Shown: positions 21,058 through 31,143 of the stretch, one piece after another | How the letters are laid out: each line of letters begins with the position of its first letter | Position numbering within the stretch: the first letter of the stretch is position 1 | Assembly: GCF_000264995.1 (NCBI RefSeq) | Contig: NW_006767438.1 | Location: 1,998,952-2,062,951, forward strand | DNA length: 64,000 nucleotides | Source of the DNA: Punctularia strigosozonata HHB-11173 SS5 | Taxonomy: Eukaryota > Basidiomycota > Agaricomycetes > Corticiales > Punctulariaceae | Reading direction: 5' to 3' | Position numbers and translations under genes: made by a program | Notes under the pieces: model-generated | Told to the model about the DNA's origin: nothing | The model's database searches: none | The model's input: only the letters and a program-made list of their open reading frames with translations

Positions 21058-22577
21058 ATGCCCAAAGCCCCGAAGACCGCCTTCTATGCCGTTCAGAGAG
21101 GAAAAAACCAAGGCGTATTCAACACCTGGGACGAAGCCAAGAAATACGTCCTCAGTTATCCGAACGCCAAATATAAGATGTTCGCAACGTATGTCGAGGC
21201 TTACGCGTATGCGTATCCAAATGCACCCGCTCGCCAACCTACCGCTGCTCTTGTCGAAAATTCAAAGGGTACAATATTCACGGACTGGGTCGGGTCCGGA
21301 GACCGAGTTGCGTGCACGCTGATGTTCGCATTTTCTGTATAACATGTATTGACTCGCTAGTTCAGCACAACGAGCCGACTTTCTACGCTGTGTGAGAGCA
21401 GGGCGTATGCGGCTCCTGGGACGAAGTCCGAGAGCAAGCCCGCGGATTCCCAAACGTCGAACACCAGTGTTTCCCTACTTACGGCGAGGCTTTCGAATAC
21501 GCGCACTCAGTGCGGTTTGTCTCGGGACCGGATGCCTTTCATGTTATTCCGGTCCAAGCCAGTGAAGCGAATGCGGGTCGCTCAGCGCCCATCAATGCAC
21601 AGGTGCGTCGATCCAAAAGTCTTTCGAGCATCGAACGTTATCAATTTCTAAAGAGTTACAGTCTGCGACTCGGCGAGCTTCTGGATCAGCGCCAGGCGCC
21701 GCGGCCCGGATTTCCCGTGCACCATCGAAAGTACATTCACAATCCAACGTAGAACCTCGTCAAGAGGTTGCCGGACCGCCATCCAGCCAAGTTGGTCGAT
21801 TCTTTTCTCGATCTTCCGGGGGCACATCACGGACCACGGTCGTCTGCAATCCCACCGTCCAACTTGACGCGATATCTCGAGACGAAGGCTGGACGAGCAT
21901 GAAGGCCAGGTCCGAAAAGGGGAGGCTCCAAGACGCCTACGCTCAAGACTTCAACAATGAGTTCGGCATGGACCCCAACAGCTTGGCGTCTTGGCAGAAA
22001 CTGTGTCGCGCCATCGGCATCAGCTCGATACCAGACAACTTGGATGCATGTCGGCGGGTATGTGTTCTCCCTGTGTACATCACCGTCCAGCTTCAGATTT
22101 AGCATTTTGTGACAGCTCGTTCGGAGATCGCACGTCAATATCTACAATCTTGTCGACAACAGGTTGCTTGGAAAACCCTTGAAACGGTTCGACAGCGTGG
22201 AGGATCTGGCTTCTTACTGCGCGGGCCAAGACAAGTATTTTCCTGCTTCGCACCTCAAGGCCGGAGGACTGCTCCGGTCTTTGCTTCGTCACTTGGAACC
22301 ACGGGACGACGAGGAAGAGGGAGAGGAATCTTGCGAGCAGGATTAATACGACGATAACCATGATGACAACGATTACGATTACGACGACGACGACGACACC
22401 GGCGACAATCAGGAGGATGAGAATGATTACGGCTATGGCTATAGATATTGCAATCCCAACAACTTCCGCAGGAGCTGGGGACAGGGGTACAACACAGGCT
22501 ACCATAACCGTCACGACGACGAAGACGAAGATGATGAAGAAGACGAAGGTGACGACGAAGGTTACGAGTACTCCTGA
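21058..22577 (+). pseudogene. Cauli_VI-domain gene D (damaged copy)
   Basis: First of three tandem paralogues. It starts MPKAPKTAFYAVQRGKNQG, an RNase H1 N-terminal/viroplasmin-like (Cauli_VI) repeat with the usual FYAV..G...GV..WDEA..V...P.A.YK.F pattern. The second Cauli_VI repeat (about 21378-21500) is recognisable but has an in-frame TGA at 21393-21395 directly after its FYAV. The C-terminal domain is present (GMDPNSLASWQKLCRAIG, then after an intron HVNIYNLVDN and KYFPASHLKAGGLLRSLLRHL) and reaches TAA at 22344-22346. The same frame then continues open for 76 more codons of Asp/Glu/Tyr/Gly-rich sequence to a TGA at 22575-22577. With two stops in otherwise conserved sequence, this copy is probably a young pseudogene. 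A sequencing error at 21393 or readthrough at 22344 is possible. Confidence 0.65.
22344..22577 (+). repeat. Acidic low-complexity tract (GAC/GAT-rich) after the gene D stop
   Basis: The DNA is built from GAC, GAT, TAC and GAA triplets, including a run of GAC repeats near 22380. Read in the frame of gene D it gives two acidic clusters separated by an aromatic/Gly/Asn segment. Confidence 0.6.
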
Positions 22578-22730
22578 AACATGCTTCGTTGATTTGCCGT
22601 GCATGTTTTGGATGTACCTTATTTGTAACCCTCCTTTGATTTGCTTCCTCGCGTATCACCTCGTACTGTATGCTCCTTCACCCTGATTACTTTGTGTCCA
22701 TCCGCGCTCCTGCCGGAACCACCTCTCAAC

Positions 22731-22830
22731 GCGGTCACGTGCAAGAAGGAAGACGCGCAGTGATGACGAGGGCTCGCTCGCGTATCCGCGCTGCACGTCA
22801 ATCTGGTGAATTACGCAGCTTCCGGCGGCA
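22731..22830 (+). promoter_or_regulatory. Conserved promoter block upstream of Cauli_VI gene E
   Basis: Contains GCGGTCACGTG (CACGTG palindrome at 22736-22741, 220 bp before the ATG) followed by AAGGAAG.CGCG, a ctgcacg block and gAATTACGCAG. The same motifs in the same order are found before gene F at 26271-26345. CACGTG is the classic site for fungal bHLH/bZIP-type regulators; which factor acts here is unknown. Confidence 0.5.
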
Positions 22831-22960
22831 ACACACCGAAACGACCAGATCCATCTTCCAACTGAACCTGACTCCGTCGTACTGCTCGTTTTCCTGACCG
22901 GTCCTCCCTGGTCTCCTGGTTGAACTCTATCCCTGAATAACCCCTATCCGAGTGCTCGTA

Positions 22961-24381
22961 ATGCCCAAAGCGCCGAAGGAGGCATTCTACGCCGTTCGTA
23001 GAGGCATTAAGCAAGGGGTATACGACTCCTGGGATGAGGCGAAGAAGTATGTGCTTACGTGCCCGGACGCTAAATACAAGAAATTCAAGACACGCGATGA
23101 GGCCCATGCGTTCGCGTTTGCCATACGGAGTACACCTGCGTCCACTATCGTCATCAAGCGCGAGTGCTCGACGCAACGATTACCCAGCACTCCCTCGGCG
23201 TCGCAGGTAAGAAAACCTATGAGTGCGCAGGTACTCAGAGAAATGTGCCTGACCACCTTGAGTTCAGGTACCGAAGGTCGTTTTCTACGGCGTGCAAAAG
23301 GGTCGTCAGCAGGGGGTCTTCGAGTCGTGGGACGAGGTTCAGAAGCAAGTCAAGGACTATCCGGACGCGAAGCATAGATGCTTTTGCACACGTGAAGAGG
23401 CGGAGGAATACGTATCGGGGACGTGGCAATCTCAGCCCACGGAACGATGGAGCGATACACCCACTCAGTGCATCAAAGCGGAGGTACGTACCACCTTGCC
23501 CCTTTGTAGACGGAGCGCTACAATGTCTGCTCCTCTAGGAGAATAATCCGATATCGCTTGCCTCAGACGAATCCGATTCTGATTCTGATTTTGGCGCCGG
23601 GATCGTCGACAGTTCCGATTCCGATTCCGACTCTGACATCGAGATTCTCCCCGACGCCCCGCCCTCAACACGTCGACCTCCACAATCGGCACCTGCTCTC
23701 CAGGTACGTCACACGTACGTAGACACAAGGACGTTCTTCCTGATACAAGTTCGTGAAGCACTCGCGTCTCCTCGCTATCAAGCAGGAGTCCGGCGCACCA
23801 AAGCGGCAGTCGGGTGTAATCAAACAGGACCCGGATGAACCGCCCTCCAGCCAAGTTCAGAAGTTCTTCGAAAAACTTCCCGGAATCCGAAGTCTGCCGC
23901 AGACGAAGAACTATGTCGAGACTTTCCACCAGCTTTCGCAGACGCAAGGTTGGACCGATAGAAGAGTCAAGTACGAGAGAACCAGGCTGAAGCAAGCATA
24001 TACGACGGACTTTTGCAGGATGTTCGGCACGGACCCGACCTGTCTCCGATCCTGGCAGGACCTCTGTCGTGCGATTGGGACCAGGGAAGAAGACATCCCG
24101 CACGATCTGGTGACATGTCGCGCAGTCAGTCGAAAGACGTCCTAGCTGGTGGAAACGGTCGCTGACCACATCTTTCACTGCAGTTGATTCGCAGTGTGCA
24201 CGTCAACATATTTCATCTCGTGGACTACAAGATATTAGGGACGCCCGTGAAACGATTCTCTAGCTTGGAAGCGCTCGCCTCGTATTGTCGGAAATACGAC
24301 ATGTTCTTCCCGAAGAAATGGGCAAAGGACGGATCTCTATTGCATTTCTTTCTCCGTAAGGTCTTGGGCGCTGAAGTGTAA
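22961..24381 (+). CDS. Cauli_VI-domain protein E
   Basis: Five exons, all introns phase 0: 22961-23206, 23268-23483, 23539-23703, 23750-24124 and 24184-24381; 399 aa. Residues 7-52 and 86-131 are two Cauli_VI (RNase H1 N-terminal hybrid-binding-like) repeats (FYAVRRG...GVYDSWDEA; FYGVQKGRQQGVFESWDEV). No RNase H catalytic domain follows. Residues 163-195 form a Ser-Asp-rich linker with DSDSDSDIEILPD. Residues ~240-398 are a domain I know only from fungal hypothetical proteins: aromatic/basic helix, FGTDPTCLRSWQDLCRAIG, HVNIFHLVD, then MFFPKKWAKDG..LHFFLRK. Psi-K-x-E SUMO-acceptor-like motifs lie at IKRE 65-68, IKAE 151-154 and IKQE 219-222. The exon 4 donor is GTCAGT, unusual but in frame. 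Cauli_VI domains bind RNA/DNA hybrids or RNA; a nuclear nucleic-acid-binding role is inferred. Confidence 0.85.
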
Positions 24382-24555
24382 CGATGTGTGAAGCCGTTTT
24401 CCTCCTGTAACATTTCACTCCGACAATGACACCACGATACCTAGCATCTCGTTCACCTTCTATACTTTGTACGTTAATCGCACACGCAGCTATGCTTCAC
24501 TGCACATGAACTATGACTGTATCCTCTCGAGAGGATTATCTCTTGATCTCTTCCT
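24382..24555. other. Short intergenic
   Basis: 3' flank of gene E; nothing recognised. Confidence 0.3.
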
Positions 24556-24707
24556 AACGTGCTCTGGGATTGCAGCGTCGTTGCCGAAAGTGATCCCGAG
24601 GCTGCTAATACGCTGTGCACGTACGCGCGTCGGAAACGAGTGCTCGTAGTCTGCTGATGCCTGTTCACCTCGGGTTCAGTTACATCCCTCACGTCTCAGA
24701 CCGTCAA
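24556..24707 (+). pseudogene. Calpain gene fragment (domain III region)
   Basis: About 150 bp that match the calpain gene at 35052-35208 at roughly 75% identity by eye. Shared strings include 'gctctgggat.gcagcgtcgttg', 'cacgtacgcgcg' and 'gagtgctcgtagtct', then 'atgcctgttc' and 'ctcacgtctcag'. The match spans an exon, the whole small intron and the next exon, so it came by DNA duplication, not by an RNA copy. It is truncated on both sides and cannot code for a protein. Confidence 0.75.
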
Positions 24708-24751
24708 ACGCGCGCATCGAGTACTTAAACAGCTTGTCGACCGCGGTCGCC

Positions 24752-25444
24752 ATGTCTTCGACAGCGACCCCCGATGATACTCCTCTGGGACCATTTCCTT
24801 ATACGCTGACAGTGCGGCTCCCCAAGCGCACTTCCCCCTCTCCCGAACCTGATCCTCTCAATTCCCCGTGGTACCGGTACTTCATCTCACCGAACCAAGA
24901 TGACTATAGCAAAAGGGTACGCCAATTGTGACATCTCAACCAACGTGGTCGACTTATCTCTGGAACATGCCAGGAAACCTTCAAAGCACTTTCGACCTTC
25001 GTGCCATTCCGTCATTTGCCCCCAGAGCTCGACACGCTCTCGACAGTCCAAAAGCCCCAACCACCCGGACTTTTACTCGCCATACCTCTCGAACACGATA
25101 CGATCCTCTCATACGCGACCAAGCGTGGTTTGGAGGTCTATATCAGCAAGAAAACCTTCGATCTTGCCACCGCAGCCGAGAAGGACAACCCGGACGTCAT
25201 CAAGAGCACGGTTTCGACACTTCATTGCGTGTTGGGATACTTACGCGACTGTCTGTGGTCGGAGCTCCGATTCCGGTGTGGCTACGGCAGGCCCGACCCC
25301 ACGAATCCATTCCTGCCGCTGTGGGTTCTCTGCTCCAACTACGATCCGGTCGACGATCGACCGACCGAGGAAGAGTTAAGTTTGATACGGGAAGAGCTCG
25401 GACTCGACGACGACATTAAATGGTATCTGGCCGTGACCGCTTGA
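24752..25444 (+). CDS. Undescribed ~211-aa family, copy 1
   Basis: Exons 24752-24916 and 24974-25444, joined by a 57-nt phase-0 intron (GTACGC...GCCAG); 211 aa from MSSTATPDDTPL to KWYLAVTA. It is clearly homologous to the gene at 31144-31815, which has the same intron position and length. Shared features are an N-terminal WYR(Y/F) motif, HLP.EL, GI/AIPL..D followed by TKRGLEVYI, then LW..L.F..GYG.PDP..PF.P and LCSN.DP.D.RP..E...IREELGL....KWYL. There is no signal peptide or membrane segment and the protein is acidic. I do not recognise the fold or function. It sits between Cauli_VI genes E and F. Confidence 0.75.
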
Positions 25445-26270
25445 AGGAACGACGTTTTGAGTATCCGTCTTTACGTTCACAGAGTTATTGATGATGCATG
25501 GGGCAAGCGAGCGTCATTTTCGACCTGGCCGCACTAGATATATGTAGTCCCTTCCTCTGTGTAATGTGTACTCGGCGTCCTTTGCTCCGAGCCGGTCGCA
25601 CTCGTGCGGCACGCGACTTTGTTGTCTTCTCGTAGCCTCGCACAATATGCATACCGATACCATTGTTCGCTGCAGTAATTGTACAGAGCGTATGCCGCAC
25701 CTATACTCAACATCGGACCAGTTCAATATGGTGACGTTGGGAGCGCGTCGCAATTCGAGCGTGGGGCGTCCCGCCGTTGGCATGCCTCTTGGGCATGACC
25801 AGCCCGTTGTGTGATGGTGCAACGGATGTCTTCCTTCGAGTGCATGTCGGCGAGTTCGATGGAGGATCAGGACGTTGCAGTAGATCAATGTTGGTCAGAG
25901 TGGGCGCAAATTGCAACGTCACACCTGAATTCATGCTGAGCACATTGGTCTTACAAAGGTGAGAGGAGAACTGTGAACGTGCCGTAGCCTGCAGTTTAGC
26001 AGACAAATCAAAAGCCCGCACAGCGCTGTGGGGACACATATATAGGGGAGTTGGCATGCCAGGTCGTCCGGGGGTTCATCTTGCAGCGGTGGGCACACCC
26101 GCTATAGACGCACACTCCATTTCTCGACCCATACTCTCTGGCATGTTCAGGGAGTGGCATGACTCTACCAAGGCCCGTGCCCTGGGCCATGGCGAGAGTG
26201 AGGAGCCCATCGTCCACTGCTGGCGCTGTCGGCGGGAGTTTACCTGCCTTGACGCGACTCTCCTCTAAAC
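25445..26270. other. Intergenic, nothing recognised
   Basis: No gene-like splice structure or motif on either strand. It ends at the promoter block of gene F. Confidence 0.35.
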
Positions 26271-26345
26271 GCGGTCACGTGAGAGGAAGGAAGGCGCGAC
26301 TCGCGTGCACGGCTGCACGCTAAATCAGTAAATTACGCAGGACAC
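26271..26345 (+). promoter_or_regulatory. Conserved promoter block upstream of Cauli_VI gene F
   Basis: GCGGTCACGTG (CACGTG at 26276-26281, 189 bp before the ATG), then GGAAGGAAGGCGCG, GGCTGCACG and TAAATTACGCAG. Partner of the block at 22731-22830. Because the surrounding sequence is much less alike, the conserved pieces may be functional elements. Confidence 0.5.
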
Positions 26346-26469
26346 GAAAACGACGAGCTCCGTCTCTTAAACACTCTGAACTCTCTCTCTCTCGTTGTCG
26401 ACTCCCGCCGTTTTGGTTCTTACCTCAAGACCTGACCAGTGACCCTCGGAAGGACCAAGCCCCCGCGAG

Positions 26470-27933
26470 ATGCCCAAAGCGCCCAAGGAGGCATTCTATG
26501 CCGTACGTAGAGGCGTCAAGCAAGGAGTGTATGCCTCTTGGGACGAGGCGAAGAAGTATGTTCTCGGGTGTCCAGATGCTAGATACAAGAAGTTCAAGAC
26601 TCGCGAGGAGGCACATGCGTTCGCGTTCCCGACGCAGAGCACCCCGACAACCCGCGTTGCCATCAAGCGCGAGGCCTCGACGCAAGCGTTGACAAGCACT
26701 CCGTCGGCGTCTCAGGTAATCAGATTTCATACTTTTCCAGAATCTGCAGACGCAAACACAGTTGATGGCTCTCATCAGGTGCCGAAGGTTGTGTTCTACG
26801 GAGTGCAGAAAGGTCGACAGCAAGGCGTCTTCGAGTCGTGGGACGAGGTCCAAAAGCAAGTCAGAAGCTACCCGGACGCGAAGCATAGATGCTTTTGCAC
26901 GCGGCAAGAGGCGGAGGAATACGTGGCGGGGACGTGGCAATCCCAGCCCACGGATCGCTGGAGCGATACGCCCACCCAGTGCGTCAAGACCGAGGTGCGT
27001 CTTTGGCATATGAACGGTCAGGTTGCAACACATCTGAGCCCACACTAATTCAATCAGGCATCCGGTACAAATCCCCTGGCCTCGGAAGAGGAGGATTCCG
27101 ATTTCGACTTTAACGTAGGATTCGGAGACGACACCAATTCTGACTCTGACGTTGCGACCCCACCGACATCGCCATCCTCCAGGACGCACCACTCCACCAC
27201 CAACTCAAATGCCGATTCTGATTCTGACTCTGATATCGAGATCCTCCCTGACGTCAAGCCTCACATCGTTAAGCCTCATCGGACTGCGGCCGTGACTACA
27301 GCAGCTAAGGTGAGGAATCTCACGCGTAGAGCCGGCCTTGTTCTTGATTGAACCGTTCATAGAACGCGCGTTTTCTCGCCATCAAACAGGAGCTCGACGG
27401 ACCCCCGCTCAGCCAAGTGCAGCAGTATTTCAAAGACCTTCCCGAGAGCCAAAGCGTGCCCAAGCACAGCTACATCGAGGCGTTTTATGACCTGTCGCGA
27501 CAGCAACGCTGGGACAAAGTCAGATTCAAAGCCGAACGGTGGAAGTTCCAGTCCGCGTACGGTCGAGACTTCGACCAGAGGTACGGCACGGACCCTAACA
27601 GTCTCCATTCCTGGCAACAGCTCTGTCGTGCCATCGGCATCCACCAGGATGAGATGCCGACGGACTTGTGGTCTTGTCGAGAGGTGAGCCTACCGCAGCC
27701 GGTCTACATCTCTCGCAGTCGCTGATCTGATGTGATCTTAACCATAGCTCGTTCACAACACGCATGTTAACATCTACGACCTGGTGGATCAAGAAGACCT
27801 GGACACGCCAGTCCAGCAGTTCGCCACCGTCAGCGACCTTTCGGACTACTGTTACAACGAAAACAAGTTCTTTCCGTTGGATGTTGCGAAGAGGGACACG
27901 TTATTACAGCATCTCCTCCGCGAAGTGGCGTAG
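26470..27933 (+). CDS. Cauli_VI-domain protein F
   Basis: Five exons, all introns phase 0: 26470-26715, 26779-26994, 27058-27309, 27363-27683 and 27748-27933; 406 aa. Exons 1 and 2 have exactly the same lengths as in gene E and encode two Cauli_VI repeats. Exon 3 (residues 155-238) is a longer Ser/Asp/Thr linker that again ends in DSDSDSDIEILPD. The C-terminal domain has QRWDKVRFKAERWKFQSAYG, YGTDPNSLHSWQQLCRAIG, HVNIYDLVDQ and FFPLDVAKRDTLLQHLLREV. SUMO-acceptor-like motifs are IKRE 65-68, VKTE 151-154 and IKQE 245-248, the first two at identical positions to gene E. It is the best-preserved member of the trio. Function is inferred only at the level of nucleic-acid (hybrid) binding. Confidence 0.87.
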
Positions 27934-28680
27934 CTCCCCTGTTAAGTCGTCGTGCCGGCATCCAGGTTTCACGCTCTCGATTGTTTCTGCTCGTTATGTT
28001 GCTTTATATGTTACCGCGATACCTGATCATCTATGTCATACATTCACTCATTGTATAATAACCGCACGCGTACATGCTCACTCTCATCCGCGAGCCGGAT
28101 CATTTGGTTTTTGATCGCGAGAAATGTCAACGGCGATGAGTACATCGCGATTCAGGATGTTGTCGCCGACGGCAACTCCCGGCGCACGTCGCGCAGCACG
28201 TCTTATTCGTCTTCCTCTCCTCCCAGCTGAAACTTGATTAACACATCTTCGAATTCGATCGACCTGAGGTCAAACCTATCCGGCGTCTATCAAAACGATG
28301 CAGTTTGCGGGCGTGGGGTCATCTTATCTATGCTCGGTTCCGAATCGGACACCTGCCTTGTATTATCTCTTTATCTACGCCCACCGGTAGACGATGCGTC
28401 TCAAAGGTTTAAAGCCCGAGGGCCTTGCGGTCAGCGTCGACTCGGCGGCGCACTTCGTGTTCGAAGTCGCGTCTTCGCTTCGACATTGGCTATGGAATAC
28501 CATGGCCCGGGAGGCCGTTCCTGTCTCTTTGGGTCCTGTGCTCTCTCTGATCTTGGTCCACGCAAGGAGTATTCTCGAATCTCTATGGAACCGATACATC
28601 GTCCTGCTGCAACATAACGGGAGGGCAACGTGTGCTACTTCTGACGTTCATCCATGCCTGACGCTAGTTGATTGTACTCA
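27934..28680. other. Intergenic, probably remnant sequence
   Basis: A plus-strand frame at 28394-28640 is open but has no recognised motif and runs out of frame into the relic that follows. It could be the decayed first exon region of that relic; I cannot show this. Confidence 0.35.
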
Positions 28681-29035
28681 GAGGATGGGGAGATTTTGTC
28701 GAAGTTTAAGCCGTTCACGCAGCTGCCGACGCAGCTCGACCCCTCATTTTGGCATCCAGCTGAAGCCCACGTAGCTGTTCCTCGGAATTTTTCGCGCCGA
28801 GGATATGATCATCAAATATGAATTGTTGATGTCCTCTGTGTTCAAGGGACATAGAGGCGTGCCTGTGGCGCCATCCTCGCTTCGAAATAGGCTGGGGTAA
28901 CTCAGATCCCAGAGATCCATATGCCCTTATGAGTGCTCTGCTCCAACTTCGACTTGCTTGACATGCGCCCGTCATCGGAGCAGCTCGCTGAAACATGAGA
29001 GGAGCTTGGGCTGGACGAAATTACTTATGTGGCTT
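28681..29035 (+). pseudogene. Undescribed ~205-aa family, relic copy 3
   Basis: Starts after an acceptor-like ...TACTCAG with EILSKFKPFTQLPTQLDP, aligned to the second exon of the intact copies (ILSTFEPLDHLPQELDG). After stops and frameshifts it continues CLWRHPRFEIGWGNSDPRDPY and LCSNFDLLDMRPSSEQLAET, then a TGA where the intact copies have Arg, then EELGLDE. The order of motifs is that of 24752-25444 and 31144-31815. Clearly non-functional. Confidence 0.75.
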
Positions 29036-29206
29036 TCTTTCGAGACAGGCAGACAGATAGTTCGATGACACCTGATACGGTCACAGAAACCTGTTTAATG
29101 GAAATGTACGACAGTTGTAATCATACAAAGCGCAGTAACATATTGTTCCATCCACCTATACTGTTCAGATCCAAGTAAGATTACTTTCGTCCTCGGCGAG
29201 CCCCCA

Positions 29207-30284
29207 TCACCGGTACCGCCATTGCTGCCAGATTTCTGGCGCAGCCGGTTCAGGCGTAAACCAGTCGCCCTGTAGCGTCAACGACTTGACTCGGTGCTGA
29301 ATGATGTACTGTATAATCTGCTTGAACTCTACGGAAAACTCGTCGTGATTGCTAAAGGCGAAGAGATCGTGTATGCCTGAAGCGGTTGTCTGGGTTTCCT
29401 TCGGCTTCTTTCGTGGACTCCGCTGCGTAGCCTTGTTCGAGCGAGTGGCCGGCTTCTCCTTAGCTCCAGGCGACATGTGATTCCTGTTGAAGTGCTGTAG
29501 GGAGAAACTGGAGCCAACACAGCAAAAGAAGTGTAGATCTTGGACCTCGGGGTAGTAAGCGAATGCGACGGGCGCCTGATCTTTCACCTGATCCCACATG
29601 TCCTTCACGGTTTGACGAGCTGCGGCTTGCTTGTGAGTCACCGAGTCTGTTCTCGAGAAACTGGCGCGTTTGAGCTCGAGTAGTAGCAAGGCCTCGGTGT
29701 CGACTCTTCCATCGGAAGCACGTCGCCGGATTTCTACTCCGAAGTCCGGAATTCGACGACGACTCTGCAGATGATAGCTCTCCGAGTCGACCGTGCCTTT
29801 GAGGATCTCGATGACCCTTTGGGGACATACCATTACGTCGTACGTGTTCAGGCATAGAGCGAGGCCGTTGAGTGTGTGAACCCAAAGCTCATACCAAGGA
29901 TTTTCGAGGCGATGACCTCTGGCGTGCATCAGAGCAGAACCGAGACTGGAAAAATATCGGTCCTTGTTGACGGTGATAAAATTTGCGCTAAGTACGCCCA
30001 ACGAGTGTATTCTCCTATTATGGTGCTGAGTCAGCCTGACACTCGTCGCGAACGTCGGAAAAGGGCTAATGAACCTTAACTGTCCATCGCTCGACGGAAT
30101 AAGTCTTCCTTGTTGCTGAGCTGGTATTGATGACCACCTGAATGCCAGCGGTGGCGTCGTCCGCAATTGTCTTCACCGACTTGGATATCTCCTGCTGTGC
30201 ATGAGCAACGGAACTGTTGATAACGAACTGAACGCTCACCACATCACTGTCAAGGATTTGCACGACAATGGTGTACGGCGGCAT
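29207..30284 (-). CDS. PD-(D/E)XK nuclease-like protein
   Basis: Exon 1 is 30284-30138 and exon 2 30079-29207, separated by a 58-nt phase-0 intron (GTGGTC...GGACAG); about 339 aa. A second small intron within exon 2 (around 29960-30000, ending TTTTCCAG) is possible. The centre carries RIPDFGVEIR, then about 20 residues on LLLLELKRAS: the PD...(D/E)xK arrangement of restriction-endonuclease-fold proteins, with Asp and Glu-x-Lys in place. Downstream are a His/Trp-rich helix (VKDMWDQVKDQAP), an aromatic strand (FFCCVGSSFSL), a basic low-complexity linker (KKPKETQ) and a C-terminal helix pair. Proteins with this core recur in mushroom genomes. Whether this one cuts DNA is unknown. Confidence 0.6.
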
Positions 30285-31143
30285 ACTGTGATGAACGGCT
30301 AGGACGAGAGCTGAAAATGCGAGTTGGAGATGCACGAGGGTTCGAGCGAGGCGAAAGTCGTATTTTATACGGAGATCGTGCTGCAATCTATAAACAGATT
30401 AAGCATCACCGCCTAACAGCGAATGGTCTGGCCCGATTATCAACATCAAGTACGCGGCCTACGAGTGTGTCCCGCGTCGTTGGGTTCGCATACGGGATTC
30501 CCATTGTCCTTGCCAGCGATCGAGAGCTGCACTAATTCGGTGCAAGAAACGATTATTTTCTTCTATGACCAGTCAATCTACAATATTGGACACTTGTTTG
30601 TGACCGTTCTGGAATGATCGTTGTTAGACAATGGTTTCAGGAATCATGGCACTGCTCACACCCTCACAGTATGTGGCGTCCCTACCGCATCTCGCAATCA
30701 TCCGAGTGAGAGACTCCAAGGCTTCTAGTAATACTGATAGAAGGAGATAAGAGTTCATCATTGTTCCGAGAAAGACCTGTCGTCCCAGGCGAATCGACAT
30801 GGGTTGCGTGGCGGCTGATACTTTCGACTTCGGACAGTGGATGACAGCGCCCGTGGAATATAAAATCCTGTTCTGATCTCAAATGGGTAGTTATATTCGT
30901 GTTCATGTTCTTCCGCATCCGGAACAAGCCCAAGGTTTTCTGGCGGAAATCAAGCTCCCGACCATGATAGGCTCTGACGAGTGAGGAGGACCGTGAGCAC
31001 AATCCCGGAGTTGGCCGCGTAATCGGCTTCTCTCCAACCAACGTCACGCGGAACTGGGACGTACTTATACCTACCGTTCTCCACCACGTAGCTATCCCGA
31101 GATCCTTCTACCGCGTCCTGGCCCTATACACCGGACCGCTAAC
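30285..31143. other. Intergenic between divergent genes
   Basis: Separates the nuclease-like gene (minus) from the 31144 gene (plus). A 121-codon minus frame (30682-31047) lacks motifs and is not called. Confidence 0.35.

Noticed and set aside
22360-22686. Thr/Met-rich 108-codon frame on the GAC/GAT tract and its Val/Ile-rich antisense
   Set aside because: Frame shadows of a low-complexity triplet repeat; only the Asp/Glu/Tyr frame continues from an upstream gene.
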